Of a DNA stretch of 64,000 nucleotides, positions 37,661 to 49,979 are shown piece after piece (positions within the stretch are counted from its first letter, which is position 1; each line of letters opens with the position of its first letter). Below the pieces are notes generated by a model. The model worked only from the letters and a program-made list of their open reading frames with translations, was not told the origin of the DNA and did not search any database. Position numbers and translations under genes: made by a program. This stretch comes from Acanthosepion esculentum (lineage: Eukaryota; Mollusca; Cephalopoda; Sepiida; Sepiidae). The DNA is taken from assembly GCA_964036315.1 (NCBI GenBank), contig OZ038480.1, positions 15,732,155-15,796,154 on the forward strand, given 5' to 3'.

Positions 37661-38189
37661 CTATATACAGAAAATAAGAGAAATGAAAAAGAATGTGAAA
37701 TATTTAGCATGATTATAGCATAATATACAATTATTGTGTTTTGTTAGACAAAATAAATGTAAACTCAACTTTCTCCTTTTTACAGACATCATAAAGATCT
37801 TGAAAGCACTTGATTGCCCATTCTGAATACAGATTTGTTCTGGGGTTCTGGGAATTTCCAGCCTCGATGGTTCTGGATTCAAAAAACTTTTTTTACAGAG
37901 TTTTATGCTTTTTTGTGAGCCTGTAAGCTACTACATAGTTTATAATAATCATCTGCATTGGTCAGTAAACCAATGGTCTCCCCATTTGTAAGAAATGAAT
38001 GTACAAATTTCAAGTAGCAAGTCTTTTCTCTGGTTGAAGAATAAATCCCAAAAGAGTATCACCCTAGAATTCCATCTTGCATTAAAGTATTTTTTGAAAC
38101 TTCACTTTAGAAAATCTTCCAGTTTCTTTGAAAAAGTAGAAAACTCAAGTTAAATGAAACAGAAATTCCATATCACACACCATCCTTGT

Positions 38190-39345
38190 GTCTAAGTAAT
38201 CTCGTCTTTACCATTCTTGAAATTCTTCTTGAGCTGTTCATAGTTATTTAAAAGTTCACAGATAAATGAATATTTATTCGATATATTGTTTCCTCCAAGT
38301 TCGTCATCCATTACTACATGAAGCACTGTCAAGAACATGATATTGACAGCCAGTGAATTGTGGTTCTTCCAGTTTCTTTTGAGCAAATAGTCTTTGTAAC
38401 TGAATGACAATCCCATTCCTGCTTCCAGTGTTCACATTCATAGTGTCCACAACAATCATCTTTATGCTCTTCCATAAATTGTATTCATCCAGAACAGCTG
38501 TTATTCCTTTGACAACACTATCCACTTTTCCATTTGGTAGATATAATGCTTCTAACTTAACTTCTCTTCTTTCAAAACAAGCACTTGATATTTTTGGTCA
38601 TCAATTCATATACTATCAAAATGCAATGACCAATTTTCTAAGTGTAGTGTTTTATTCATTTCTTCTTTAAATTTAACAGCTGCTTTAATAGTGAATTTGT
38701 AAATATCAAAAATGAGGTGTCTCAACATCAATTCCTTCTTGAGATAACTGCTGACAAACATTTGCTAGTTGACACTAATTTGGTTGTAGCTTTAGTTTTG
38801 CTATACTTCCTTTTCTTGTGGATTGTTCTTCAGAACTATCATACTCTTCATATTCGCTCTCTGATTGGGTCTGTGATTCAGAAGTTGAAGTTGTTGTTGT
38901 TACTATTGTTGAAGTTTGCTCCAAGGTCACCTTTCTTCTTTTGGATGGATGAATAGTTTGGGAACTCGGTCTTTCCAGTTGTACATCCAACATGTCCTTT
39001 TCTTTTGATCTGAAGATGATATAAGCGTCTGTCATCGCTACACAGCCCTTCAACATTTTCTTTGGTGATATAAAAAATTTCATTCAATAGATCATTTCAC
39101 ACATTCATCATAAGTACACAGCACTTGATTCCGTTTTTCTTGTATCACTCGAGTTGACAAAGTTAATTTCTTTTGCCATGAACTTGTTACTTCTTCAGCA
39201 ATTTCCTTTATACGTTCTTTCCTTCCTTTGATGGATGCGCTAAGGAATGGATAGCGACCAACAATTTGGATTCTGTGTAGTATCCTGCTTTTGTTTTCCA
39301 GTGATTGTTCTTCTAGTGAAAGAGTTCTTTTCTTATACAATTCTT
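38190..39345 (-). pseudogene. hAT-like transposase relic
   Basis: Minus-strand frames in order: 39092-39340 (LHRIQIVGRYPFLSA...IKEIAEEVTSSWQKK), 38775-39083 (acidic and serine/threonine-rich linker), and 38304-38525 with 38192-38416 (VDTMNVNTGSRNGIVIQLQR, then EEPQFTGCQYHVLD and LHVVMDDELGGNN). The NTG...GCQ-HVLD pattern matches what I remember of a hAT-like transposase family common in invertebrates. Frameshifts separate the pieces. Confidence 0.55.
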
Positions 39346-40849
39346 GAAATTGTATGAGATTCTTTGTTCAGACCAAGTTTGTTTCAGTGGTAGAAGCATT
39401 TATGGTTAAAAATGAATACTTGGAGATCTGTCTGCAAATCAATCAGGAAGCTTATATATATTGAAACAAAAAAAAATATTCTAACACAAAAAAACCAACA
39501 CACTTTTCCCATTTGCCTTATCTAAATGACAACCCAACCAGCACTCACACTTCAACAAAATACACATCATAAAATTTCCAGAAATTTCTAGAAGGTTCTA
39601 GAAAGTCATAGTACTACTATATTTATAAACAATTTTAATAATTTTGTGTTGGGATTGACATTTAAAAAAAAAAAAAAAACTGAAGTGAATTAAATCGCTC
39701 ATTATTTTTTCACAAAAGTTCATCGAATTATGATACAGGAAATCAATTATTTTACAGAAAGTAAAAAGTCATAACCCTAGAGTGTGTGTGTGTATACAAA
39801 AGAGGGAGAGAGAGAGAAAATTTAAAAAATCTTTAAAACTTAATATTTAATTTAAGCAGACTTTTTATTTTGTGGTGTGGTCCCCAAATAAGCAGAGGCT
39901 GACATGTTTGCAGTTCCATTCCAAATGTCTGAGTTGAATATGAAACCTATATTGAAAAAAATAAAAAAAATAAAAAAATCTTCCTTCTGTCCATTTGCTC
40001 AGCTGGTCTTGCCCAGACTAAACTAAACTCATTAAATATCTAATCTATGAAACATAAAACCAATTTAGGTGCATTGTAATAAAGCAGTAGTTAATTCACA
40101 TACTACTACAGCAGCAACAGTAACTCACACATGGTATTCAGTTGTATTAAACAAAATTTAGTAAATCTCAGAGTGTCTTCATATGGAGCAATATCACACA
40201 CACTAGGTTAAAAAATAATCAATAAAAATACATATAATATAATAACGAAAATTTCCTAATATGTAACAAAATTTAGTTAGATACAAACTTTTTAACAGCA
40301 TTTTAATCACTTCCTTCAAATTAGGGTCAATCTCAATTTCAGCTGATCCCAGTCATTCTACATTTTTTTATTTTAGAATCTTACAAGAAGGCCCTATTCA
40401 CTACACTGACATTCGTATATATTTATTTTTAAGTTGAACACTTCTTAGACAAAATGTGTTTCAGAAATGCTATTCCTGGTGTGGAGGGAAAAGAATTTCA
40501 TTTTCTAAAAGACTTTTCAAATACCTATTTTAAGAAAAAATAATTTCAGCATGAATCAAATCTAGAACACCCAAAATAAATTGGTTGTAATGGGACAGAG
40601 AGAAATTTGAATAGAAACTAATGACTGAAACTAAAGAATAAATAATTAGTTTCCCAATACTTCTTAGACACTTCAGATATCATAACAGACATGTTGATTA
40701 AATCTGAAAAAAAAAAAAAAAAACAAAAAAAAAAAAAACAAAAAAAAAAAACAAAAAAAAACCTCAAGAAAAAATAATTTAAAAAAAACAAAAAAAAAAA
40801 ACGGGCAATTTTTGCCTATGTTATTTGTCATTAATAAAATCATTAATTT
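39346..40849. other. AT-rich interval
   Basis: Includes an (A)nC tract (40708-40801) of poly-A blocks punctuated by single C. No gene seen. Confidence 0.5.
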
Positions 40850-41230
40850 TGTCTGAATTTCTGGAAAGAGGAGTTATTATTTATATTATTTATATTTGGA
40901 GTAATGTCCCCCATCTTTGTTATGGTTATCATAACATTTCAGCTGTTGTTCCCTCCAACCTTCCTCAGGTGTATATCAATCTGGGTAACCCACAAGAAAT
41001 TATTTAATTAATCTACTTTGGTACTGTTCTCGTTCAACTGCTTATATCTACAGATAACATTTACTTCTTATTTTTATTTAGTACTGTTCAGCTGTTGCAT
41101 GCCCATTTCCACTGAATACAAGTACGTACAGCCCAACCCAGGGATTGAACTCACAACCACTATCTCACCAAATTCGCAAACCAATGCTTTTATCCACTAG
41201 GCCATTGTCCTATAAATCAAATAAAGTGTT
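40850..41230. repeat. Dispersed repeat, family R3 (fullest copy)
   Basis: It starts like the foldbacks (TCTGAATTTCTGGAAAGAGGAGTTATTATTTATATT, cf. 151-185) and continues through ATAACATTTCAGCTGTTGTTCCCTCCAACCTTCCTCAGG. It ends with GGGATTGAACTCACAACC...CACCAAATTCGCAAACCAATGC, whose complement looks like a tRNA-type B box. It is probably a composite of a foldback and a SINE. Confidence 0.65.
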
Positions 41231-41486
41231 CAGTTCAGAATTGCCTGTATCCAGATCGATATACAACTGAAGTCTGGATTGAGCAAAACCAAGACTACCC
41301 ATCCATCACCACTTCCCGCCAACGAGAAAGAGATCATTAATGTATCCTCGAAGATGTCAAATAGAAAAACATATATTGTCGACAAAGAAACTCGAGTGGT
41401 CACCAAAATAACATTAAAGATCATTCTGGACAAGAAAGCCAGGAAAAACCATATGGCTTGAATTGCCACGCAAAAGAAAAGTGTCT
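41231..41486 (-). other. Possible hydrophobic exon, unrecognised
   Basis: On the minus strand an AG acceptor (CTATCTTTGTAG) precedes base 41486. The frame then runs open for about 80 codons: IWFFLAFLSRMIFNVILVTT, STIYVFLFDIFEDTLMISFS, GDGWVVLVLL. It would span one or two membrane segments. The block is GC-richer than its flanks. I recognise no family, and the opposite strand is also open (41279-41461), so confidence is low. Confidence 0.25.
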
Positions 41487-41489
41487 CTA

Positions 41490-43847
41490 CAAAGATAGAG
41501 ATTAGCCTGAACCATTCATTTTAATTTCTGTGACATGCACCATGAAAAATTTTATATCAGATATTAATTTGGATTCCTTTGAAAACAAGTGACAAAGAAA
41601 AATTAATTACTATTTTGGAGTGACTGTAGGCAAAAAGGCTGTGGTCTTGCTGACCAAGAAAACACAGAGGAAAGAACTTTTTTATCATTAAAGAGATTGC
41701 AAATATTTTTCTTTCCCAGCCATGACAATTCTTAAGATTGGCTGGTGGGGTGGGTGGGTCATCTGGATGGTCTCCGAAAAAGTCCCTGGCTTTAGGAAAT
41801 CACAGCATGAGGCCACCTGATGAAGAAAGATTAATTCTTGGAAAATCCCTTTTCACCTATACATTCTGAAAGTTTGGATTTGTCATAGGAACAGTATGTC
41901 GGCTCTTGGAGTTGACAGTGGTTAGATGCTGAGAAAGTGGGAGAAGGAAGAGATTAGCACCACCTGTATGAAGTAATAGTGTTAGATTAGACATGAAGTG
42001 AGTCGGAGTTAAGAGATGGTTTGATTCCTCTGACCATTCTCAAAAGGGGAATAGACAAACCCAAATTTGAAAAAAAAATCACTAGAGTGAACATATTTTG
42101 AGAATATGGAATTTTAGAAAAAGGTTGATGCTAAGGGTACAAGATACCCAAACCCAGACCCTGGTCACCCCACCCCTGATGGACACAGGACTCCATATAA
42201 GCTGAAAGTTTAGACAACTTGAAGAGTTCCTACATTACTGTTACTGGAATCCACATCATTCACCGAGACCTCGTGCCAGCTCTGAAGACCAAAACTTAGA
42301 AATTTAAATTACTAATAACACAAGCTGCTAACTTCAATAGGGGATCCCAGTGTCATTTGTTTATAACAGTAGTGGGGAGGGTTAAAACCGCTGTTTAAAA
42401 GAAATCATGTATAAACCTAATCATTATTACATTTTTAACCAGAATTAATTTTTAATTCCCAAGAATCCTTTTTTATTTTATGTAGCTCTCAGCTATTGAC
42501 CTGTCTTCACTTCAGTTTGCTTCATCAGTGATCTTCTCAAGCTCTGAGATCAAAAAGAAAAACAATGTGGCAGAGGAGTGAATGGTGGTGAACAGACAAA
42601 CACCAGCTAAGTTGAGTGGAACAGTGCCCATCATCATGATACCAGTGACAAACCAGCAATGCATTAACCAGTGAGGAGTCAGCTAGATGGTAACCACTAT
42701 GGTCTGAAGAAGGCTGTGGACCAAAGTTTATATTAGTGGTTGTTGTTGACTAGGATCAACTTACAGTAGCCTGAATATAAATAATGTAAAACATATGAAT
42801 CTTTAAATAAAAACTATTCTACCAAAGTTATAAATGAGAAATGATTTTAGACAATTCTCAAAAATATTATCTACTTACGAGAATTGGAGAAAAACAAGGA
42901 TTGATTGTTTTACCATGTTACTGAAATAGTTATATACCTTTAAATAGCTTCAGCAATAAATGTTCAAGCACAGGTAAAAAAGCCAGGCTTTTGATTTTCA
43001 AGGTAGGCCATCCTCTCTTGAAAGTACAACAATCTTTTTAATCCCAAACTTTTGGGCTTGTATCAAAGTATATTTAGTACATATGCATAAGGGTGTGTTA
43101 AAAAAATAAAAATTTTGTTTGGTTATTTGGTTAGTATTTTTTTTTGAAAAATAAGCAGAGTCAAGAACTTTTCAACACCACCTCATATAATTTTGTATTT
43201 CTAATTGAAAGATGTCAGATAATATAGTGACCAAACTGGAGACTGTATAGAAGTGAATCAGATAAACACAAAAAAGATCTTGACTTGGATGTGTCTAGTG
43301 TAGCTAAGAGTTTTGTTCTCTTGAATATTTGGCCATTTAGAGAAGGCAGTTTCTCAACATAGATGGCATCACTGCCAAATCTGCATGAGAATGGTGATGA
43401 TTGGTTATCAACAAATGGCCAAACTGTAGGTTTGGCTACATGAATATAAGACAGACATTTCTTAATGTTGTAAGGTGGGTTGGTGCTGATGGTGTGTGTG
43501 TCTGTGTATCAGATCATATTTTTCTACAGACTGAGATTGTTGTGCAATTCCCACTGATAGCAATGGTTTGTATCTCCAACTCGGATTAAAAGCTGGATTT
43601 TAAATGATGCTTTTTAAAACAAACAGAACACGTGAAAGAATGATATCATACAATCTTCCTCCAGTCATTTGGCTTTGTATTGTACGAAGTCTGATTAATA
43701 ACTATACAACAGAAAGGATTTTTCCAAAATGAAATACACTTTTTTCTTTTCATATTCTGTGAGAAGAAAAAAAAATGTATTTGAATAAGGAATGAACATT
43801 TTTTTCAATATTAAAAGAAAAAAAATACTCTACTTACAAAATAAGAA
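41490..43847. other. Moderately GC-rich unique interval, no gene recognised
   Basis: 41490-42760 has fewer homopolymers and more GC than average, but no frame holds up. It could be a decayed transposon or non-coding exon material. A MITE lies at 43090-43186. Confidence 0.35.
43090..43186. repeat. Short MITE-like element, copy 2
   Basis: The right end AAGAACTTTTCAACACCACCTCATAT matches the ends at 34218-34240 and 49594-49613. The left end (GGGTGTGTTAAAAAAATAAAAATTTTG) is decayed. Confidence 0.5.
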
Positions 43848-44115
43848 CTGCATACAGTCATATCACACTGAAACACCAGTTCTTTTATGATTATCAAAGT
43901 TAAGCAATGTCAGACCTGGTCAGTACCTAGAGAGGTGACTACTTGGGAATAACAGGTGCTATAAGCTTGGATGTGCAGGTCGTGAAATGAATAATGTCTC
44001 AGAATTGGAAATTAGCAAGCCAAGTTCAAATTTCAGTTTGGTCTGTTTTATTCACTTACAAACAAATATCCTTGGGAAAGGCATGAATCCACCTCTTCTC
44101 CCTGTCAGCTGTGAG
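43848..44115 (+). mobile_element. Chimeric SINE: 5S rRNA-like head plus tRNA-like unit and body
   Basis: 43851-43970 reads like 5S rRNA end to end: CATATCACACTGAAACACCAGTTCT, the box-A region AAAGTTAAGCAATGTC, GACCTGGTCAGTACC, then GGTGACTACTTGGGAATAACAGGTGCTATAAGCTTGG. It runs straight into ATGTGCAGGTCGTGAAATGAATAATG and a B-box-like GTTCAAATTTC, then the SINE body ATATCCTTGGGAAAGGCATGAATCC. It is the best-preserved of three such copies. The design recalls AmnSINE1-type SINEs of vertebrates, which also join 5S and tRNA parts. Confidence 0.85.
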
Positions 44116-47100
44116 TTAATTTAGGTACCTCCATGAGATCATTAAGAAAGAGCATAGCATGAATAAAAAGGGCCTTAGACTTGATGAAAATAATTTTTTT
44201 TATTGTGTAAATGTTTGTTATTATTAAGAGGAAAGTATTTGGGGGGGTATTTTTTTTTACATTTTTTTTTTAATCGTTCCTAGCACGTCCAAAATTTTCA
44301 TTAAAATCTTTTTTTGCATCAGCAAAATTGATCATATCATTTTTTTTCCATTTTATAAACGAAATGAAATTCTCCATTTAAAATTTAAAAAAAAATCAAT
44401 TATAATTTTTTTCAAAATTTATTTTAAGAAAATTAGAAATTATAAAGTTTATTTAAAATATTTTGAAACAAACATTACTTACTTACTGTGCCAAAAAAAC
44501 AGATTAAAAAGAAGACAAAGCAGGGCTTAGCATTTGGTTTCACTTGACAAGTGATGATTTCATCACGTATTGACAGCTTACGTAAGGGAAAGTTACCATA
44601 CAGAAGGACAGAAGTGGCATAATTATTTAGTTTTACGTGAACCAACTTATTTACCTTGTTATTTTTAAGGAAAACTTTAATTTTTTTTTTGTACTTAGCT
44701 TTCACCTTTACGATGCTTTATGGAAAATATTTAAAAAAAAAAAAAAAAAAAAAAATTAAAATAAGACTGTTGAGAGCGAGATGAAATTTCATAAGAAAGG
44801 TATCTAATTAATTTATATAGGTACCTTTCTTATGAAATTTTATCAGAAGTGTACGTAAAATACTATAATTTTATGTACATTTATTACATTTTACTGGTTA
44901 TTTGTATTTCCATTCATTTTATTATTAATTTTGATATTTCATTCATGGAAAAATGTCATAACTGAGATTAATATAAAAATAAGATCATATAAATTTCATA
45001 AGATGATACTAATACTTGTAGGTACCCTTCTCAGTTGAAAAATCAAATTAACAAACAATTCACAAAAATAATGGCCGTAACAGCAGGGAACAACGCTTAA
45101 CTCAAATAACATGACATTTTATTGTATTCTTGCTGGTCTTCCATACATTTGAATTACAGCCATTTTATGGACACAAAAGCCATCTGAAATTAGTTTTTTG
45201 ATACCGTGTGAGTCTTCTGATTATTATAAGCTATACAACTTAAGATAGCTCTACTTAATAACACCATTGACTAAACTGAGCGCCATTTTCTCTAATTTTA
45301 TAATAGCAACATTAATGTAAAAATAATAAAATAATTTAAGAAATAACAAATAATTGCTTAAAAAGTTCATTTTTCATCGAAAAAAGTTTTTGCTTTCAGA
45401 CAATATTATCCATATTTATAAAAGCAACTAAAAGCATTTGAAATTAAATAATATCTTAGTTTTATAGTTTTGTATGTTACAATTCAGAGCTTATTCTCAG
45501 GTAGAAGGGGTCCAATTAAAAAAAAAAAATGATTTGCTTTCCTCAAAGCCTTGAGCTTTTAACTAATATAATCACTAAATTGAGCAGTATTGAATTTCTA
45601 GAGTTTTCATAAATTTAGTTTGGATAATAAATATAAAAAAAATATTTTTGCCATGACTTTAAAAAAAAGAAAACATATTTATAATAATTTCCATCATTTG
45701 TGAATAGTTTCTGAAAGTTTCATTAACATCTGACAATTATTTTTATTTTTGCAAGATTTTCCAAATTAATGTCTGTCATATAAAAAAAAAATAAAAAACA
45801 CACTAAAATTTTATGTTATTTAGTAGTTCCACTGATACAAAGAGAAACAAGTTTGTTTTTTTAATCAAAAGTTAGGATGTTCTAAAAAGGAAAATTTTTT
45901 TAAATAATTAAAAAATACTTTGTTCTTTCCTCTTAATAATAATATAAACATTTAGACAATAAAATTTTGTTTTCATCAAGTTTTGGGTCTTTTTCATCAT
46001 GCTATGCTCATTTTTAACAATCTCATGGCGGTACCTAAGTTAATTATTAAGACTTATATCACAAAACTATTATTATATCCAAGAAACCCTTATACTCTAA
46101 AAACATTTTCTGGCTTTAAATAACCTGCAAAAGGTGGATAAGATATAAGAAAAAGATTTAAAAATCAATATACAAAATTTTATAATCAGAATCAAAAACC
46201 AAAATGGAAAACAGAGTCACATGATAAACACAGAATATTTCTGTAACTGTTCAATGCTTACTTGTATGAACAAAGTAACCGTTATGGACAATGGTGCTCC
46301 TTTCTTACATAGTATACTTAGATTATTAATTTTATCGTCTTGAACAACTGGCAACAGTCATTTACCTCTCACAGATAACTAACCACAGATTTCTTTTCAT
46401 AGCAAAATCCTTCCTCTTCACTTTCTCAAAAATCATCAAGTTTACAGCAACTTCTAAAATCATCTATCACAAAATAATTTCACAAAGAACTTATTTCCCA
46501 CCTTCTGATCCAGATACAAAAATGGAGATTGCATTGTTTATATGCAAAAATTTTATGCTTTTTACATTAGGTATTGTATTATGCACAATTAAATAACTAT
46601 GAAAGTTATAAACAGTACATTGTCAGGTGCACATGATCATTTTCAAAAACAGACACTAGACATTGATTGCCTATAAAAGTGTTTAATGGCAAGCCTAATA
46701 CACTGGTTTCCATATATCTCCATTATTGAAGGCACCAGATGTCAGCTATTCTCTGATGGTTGTAGCATGCTAAAGTCAAGGTCAATGGAACTAGATATTT
46801 TCCTTTACACATACATATATATGGTATAGATTGGCCTATCAGAACACTGTGCAAAATCCTGGTGGTGGCTTGTGCCATCTAGTACCTAATCAGTAGGCTA
46901 ATAACCTGATTAGTTTCAATACTGTTATGCACTACTTAGCAAGCTATTGCACTCTAAATTAGCTGCAGGTGTCTGTATATGTAATTCTAAGTCATGAACA
47001 GTATAATCAGATTAATAATGCCCTAGCTACCAGATCTTAAAAGTGATAGTCAAAATACATTCCAGTTAAAAAACTTGAACTTTAGCACTTTGCACAGTCT

Positions 47101-47174
47101 ATATCGTACAGTGTTCAATAACTTACATCAAAGCCTCATTTTTCTCATACTAAGGAACAAATGTGCTTCAAAGA
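44116..47174. other. AT-rich interval
   Basis: Many A/T runs (44733-44755, for instance) and the hairpin at 44780-44844. A minus frame at 44475-44705 ends against a perfect GTAAGT donor, but has no in-frame ATG and resembles nothing. 46640-46960 is less AT-rich but anonymous. Confidence 0.45.
44780..44844. repeat. Near-perfect 23-bp hairpin
   Basis: GATGAAATTTCATAAGAAAG... (44780-44802) pairs with 44822-44844 with one mismatch, around a 19-nt loop. Confidence 0.8.
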
Positions 47175-47974
47175 CAGATATATTTCACAGATATATTTGC
47201 CAAAATTATACAAAAATATCTTGAAATACTAAAGAGTAAATTTATTCAATAAATCACCATAGCTTCAACCACGACCTCCAGACAACTTCAAAATCTCCTG
47301 CAACTATTCTGGTTGGTCACTTTGTTTAAATTAGTAAATGCTGCCATAATCCTTGCCTTCAGTTCATCTTTGGTGTTAAAAGGAGTTTTGTTAGTCCCTC
47401 ACTCAACTGCACCCCACAATAAACAAGGAGGTTATAGTCTGGGAAGTTAGGTGGTCAGATATAAGGGGTGATGTGGTCACGGAAATTGTCTTAGACACAT
47501 AACTGGGTTCTTCTGCTTGTGTGGCATGGTGCAGAGCCCTGTTGCCAGACAAAGAGTCTTCTAGCAGCCACCCTCTTGACCCAGAGCAGCATTACCTCCT
47601 CAAGACACAGGTCTCCAGGTTGAGTATGAGGCCCTGTGAAAAGATGAATGGAGGCATAATGTTGCCCCAACTAGTGATCACATCAAACACCTTGATAATC
47701 ACCATTAGATTCATCCAACTCTTTCCGAATCCTCTGCACCGTCTTTAGATTGACACCCAAATACTCTGAAATATTTGTATTGGAGCTTCTGACATAAATA
47801 CCAAGCAGTACAGCATGCTGTTACCAAATTTCTGACAAAGTGAATTGTGCCATGATGCTCTTTTTCATCACAGATGGTGCCCAACTGACCTTACTATACT
47901 GTGCATTCAACAAAATCAAAAATGCCTATGCACTAATTTAAAAATATAAGATGGCGACAATTTACCCATCGCAT
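47175..47974 (-). mobile_element. Mariner-type transposon (WPPNSPD family), internally deleted third copy
   Basis: In reverse complement it starts TGCGATGGGTAAATTGTCGCCATCTTATATTTTTAAATT and carries the helix-turn-helix (NISEYLGVNLKTVQRI). The central core is missing. CLEEVMLLWVKRVAARR and the HTSRRTQ segment follow, then the 3' sequence CAAAATATCTTGAAATACT in plus orientation. The 5' end abuts a long (TA)n tract. Same kind of internal deletion as the copy at 9857-10724. Confidence 0.82.
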
Positions 47975-47976
47975 TA

Positions 47977-48052
<76 letters not shown>
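47975..48052. repeat. (TA)n(GA)n microsatellite
   Basis: About 30 TA units followed by GAGAGA, directly at the mariner end. Confidence 0.95.
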
Positions 48053-48053
<1 letters not shown>

Positions 48054-48094
48054 AGAAAAATTTTAGGGAGAAAAAAAAAAATTTTAAATTGCTA

Positions 48095-48265
48095 GTTCTT
48101 ACATTTCACCTTTCTTAGCAGATCATATGTGGAATTTTTAATAACAAAAGTGATGGAAGCATGAACAAAAAGGAAAAGAAACTAAATGAAATCAGCTAGA
48201 CAATATTTCCTGAAAACATTAAAAAAAAAAAAATAAAAAAAAAAATTGAATTTAAAATTTACCGT
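48095..48265. repeat. Foldback MITE, half copy
   Basis: CATATGTGGAATTTTTAATAACAAAAGTGATGGAAGCATGAACAAAAAGGAAAAG...CTAAATGAAATCAGCTAGA matches the right arm of the element at 60380-60590. The left arm is lost. Confidence 0.6.
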
Positions 48266-48637
48266 CTACCCTTATATTCCACAGAGAACTCTATAACGTT
48301 AACATTGGCATGTATACAGAAAGTATGCTGAAAATTTCGGAGAATATTATCACTTCTATAAATACAACTTATCCAATACAAAATGTTGGAATAACTACAA
48401 AAGAAAAAACCCTTTAGTGACATGTTTCATTCTGAAAAGGAATTCCAGATTTATAATGAAATTCTCTCTCAGAACATAATGCATCACTAAGTTTTTCCAG
48501 TTTCTCATTTACTTAGCAACTATTAGTCCGATACAAAGATTTGTAGATCTTCCATAACTAAAATGTTACATTTTTTTATCATTCTATTTGGATTTAATTT
48601 GACTTTATTTAAAATGTTATTAATTTAATTCAGTACT

Positions 48638-48840
48638 AGGGCTTACAGCCATATATTGAAACACCAGTCCTCATCTGATCAACAAAGTTGATCAACAAAG
48701 TTAAGCAACATCCAGTCTGGTCAATACCTAAACCACTTGGAAATTGTCAGGTGAATAACAGCACAGAATGAGACATCCAAATTCTAGTCGAGTTTGTTAC
48801 ATTCACTCACATGCAAATACCCTTGAACAATCATAAATCA
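48638..48840 (+). mobile_element. Chimeric 5S-tRNA SINE, third copy
   Basis: GCTTACAGCCATATATTGAAACACCAGTCCTCATCTGATC, AAGTTAAGCAACATCCAGTCTGGTCAATACC and CACTTGGAAATTGTCAGGTGAATAACAGCAC follow 5S rRNA order, though the end is worn. A 13-bp tandem duplication (GATCAACAAAGTT twice, 48678-48703) lies within it. The B-box-like region and body TCACATGCAAATACCCTTG follow. Confidence 0.75.
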
Positions 48841-48949
48841 AAAAAAGACATGATCACTCAAGCATATCACATCTGCCTGTAATAACATACATTTGGATTA
48901 GCACAATAAGGTAATGGCCTACATACAACAAAAAGAACCTTCACAGACT

Positions 48950-49085
48950 GAGAAGAATTCAGAGATAACTGATCCGTTTTAGGTTCCTTTGAGGAATTTC
49001 AAACTCAAAAATGAGGACAATAGTCCATGTACAAATAATATAATGATAACTGCTCATTCTAGAAATTCAGACAGAAAAGCATGTT
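48950..49085. repeat. Foldback/R3 repeat fragment
   Basis: AATGAGGACAATAGTCCATGTACAAATAATATAATGATAACTGCTCATTCTAGAAATTCAGACA is the complement-type end of the foldback family at 151-275 and 51904-52232. Confidence 0.5.
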
Positions 49086-49528
49086 AATCTAATTTAGAAA
49101 TAATAATAATTGCACATTAAATGATAAAAAACTAATCATGTTCCTGAAAAGAGAAAAAAAAATTAAAAGGTATATCATTTTCAAAGCAACACAGTATTTT
49201 TTTTTTTAATATGTTTACTATCCCGAGGATTTTTAATTACATATTTTAAAATCTTAAACTCTTCTAAATAAAATGACCTTACTGAAAAGTTTCTTGCTGA
49301 CTACTTGTTACTTATATTAATTTTTAGCTTAGCCAACCTAACCTAATAAAGATAATTGATCATAAAGGTGATGTCAAATCATTTCTTAACTTATACAGTT
49401 TTGGTTGTGCTTTCTATTAAACCCTACTATTCTATTACAATTTATGCTAACTAATGAAATGTTATGAGCAAATGTATACCTATGCTTATATAGTCTACAC
49501 TTCAGATATTTTTTTAATTTATATATAT

Positions 49529-49613
49529 GAGGAGGTGCTGAAAAGTTACAAAGTTATCAGCCTGACTAAAAGATTTTGGGAAGTGGGCTAGGCAAAAACT
49601 TTTCAGCACCCCT
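49529..49613. repeat. Short MITE-like element, copy 3 (shortest, cleanest)
   Basis: 85 bp with inverted ends GGAGGTGCTGAAAAGTT and AACTTTTCAGCACCCC, interior TATCAGCCTGACTAAAAGATTTTGGGAAGTGGG. Confidence 0.75.
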
Positions 49614-49979
49614 TTATATACATTTGAAATCAGAGTATAAAACTATGTAAGTTTCAGGTTTTCATTAAAAAAAAATGAAATAAATAAAACTTGCCTGTTC
49701 AAACTAAACATGTTCCCAATAAGATTTTCATGAGACAAATAAAATTTGGAGTTGGCTAATTTTGAATGCCAACAGGAAATTTTTGATGTAAACAAAATTA
49801 TCTGAAATTTAGAGACACAAAGGACAGAAAACCTTTATGAAAAAAAAAAAAAAAAAAAAAAAATTTTTTTTCAAAGCTGAGTGACATATTCAAAGAGACC
49901 TATAAACTTTTTCTGAATATGAGACTTATATACAAATTTTAGAAACTATTTTAAAAATCAAAAGACAAAAAATATGTTT

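Noticed and set aside
43851..43970. Functional 5S rRNA gene
   Set aside because: Too many differences from 5S rRNA, no T-run terminator directly after it, and it continues into a SINE body; two diverged siblings exist in the window.
44475..44705. A 76-codon minus frame ending at a perfect GTAAGT donor (44481-44486), with a hydrophobic C-terminal stretch
   Set aside because: The frame has no in-frame ATG (it starts with GTG), it is lysine/asparagine-rich as expected of A-rich DNA, and no acceptor or family resemblance supports an exon.
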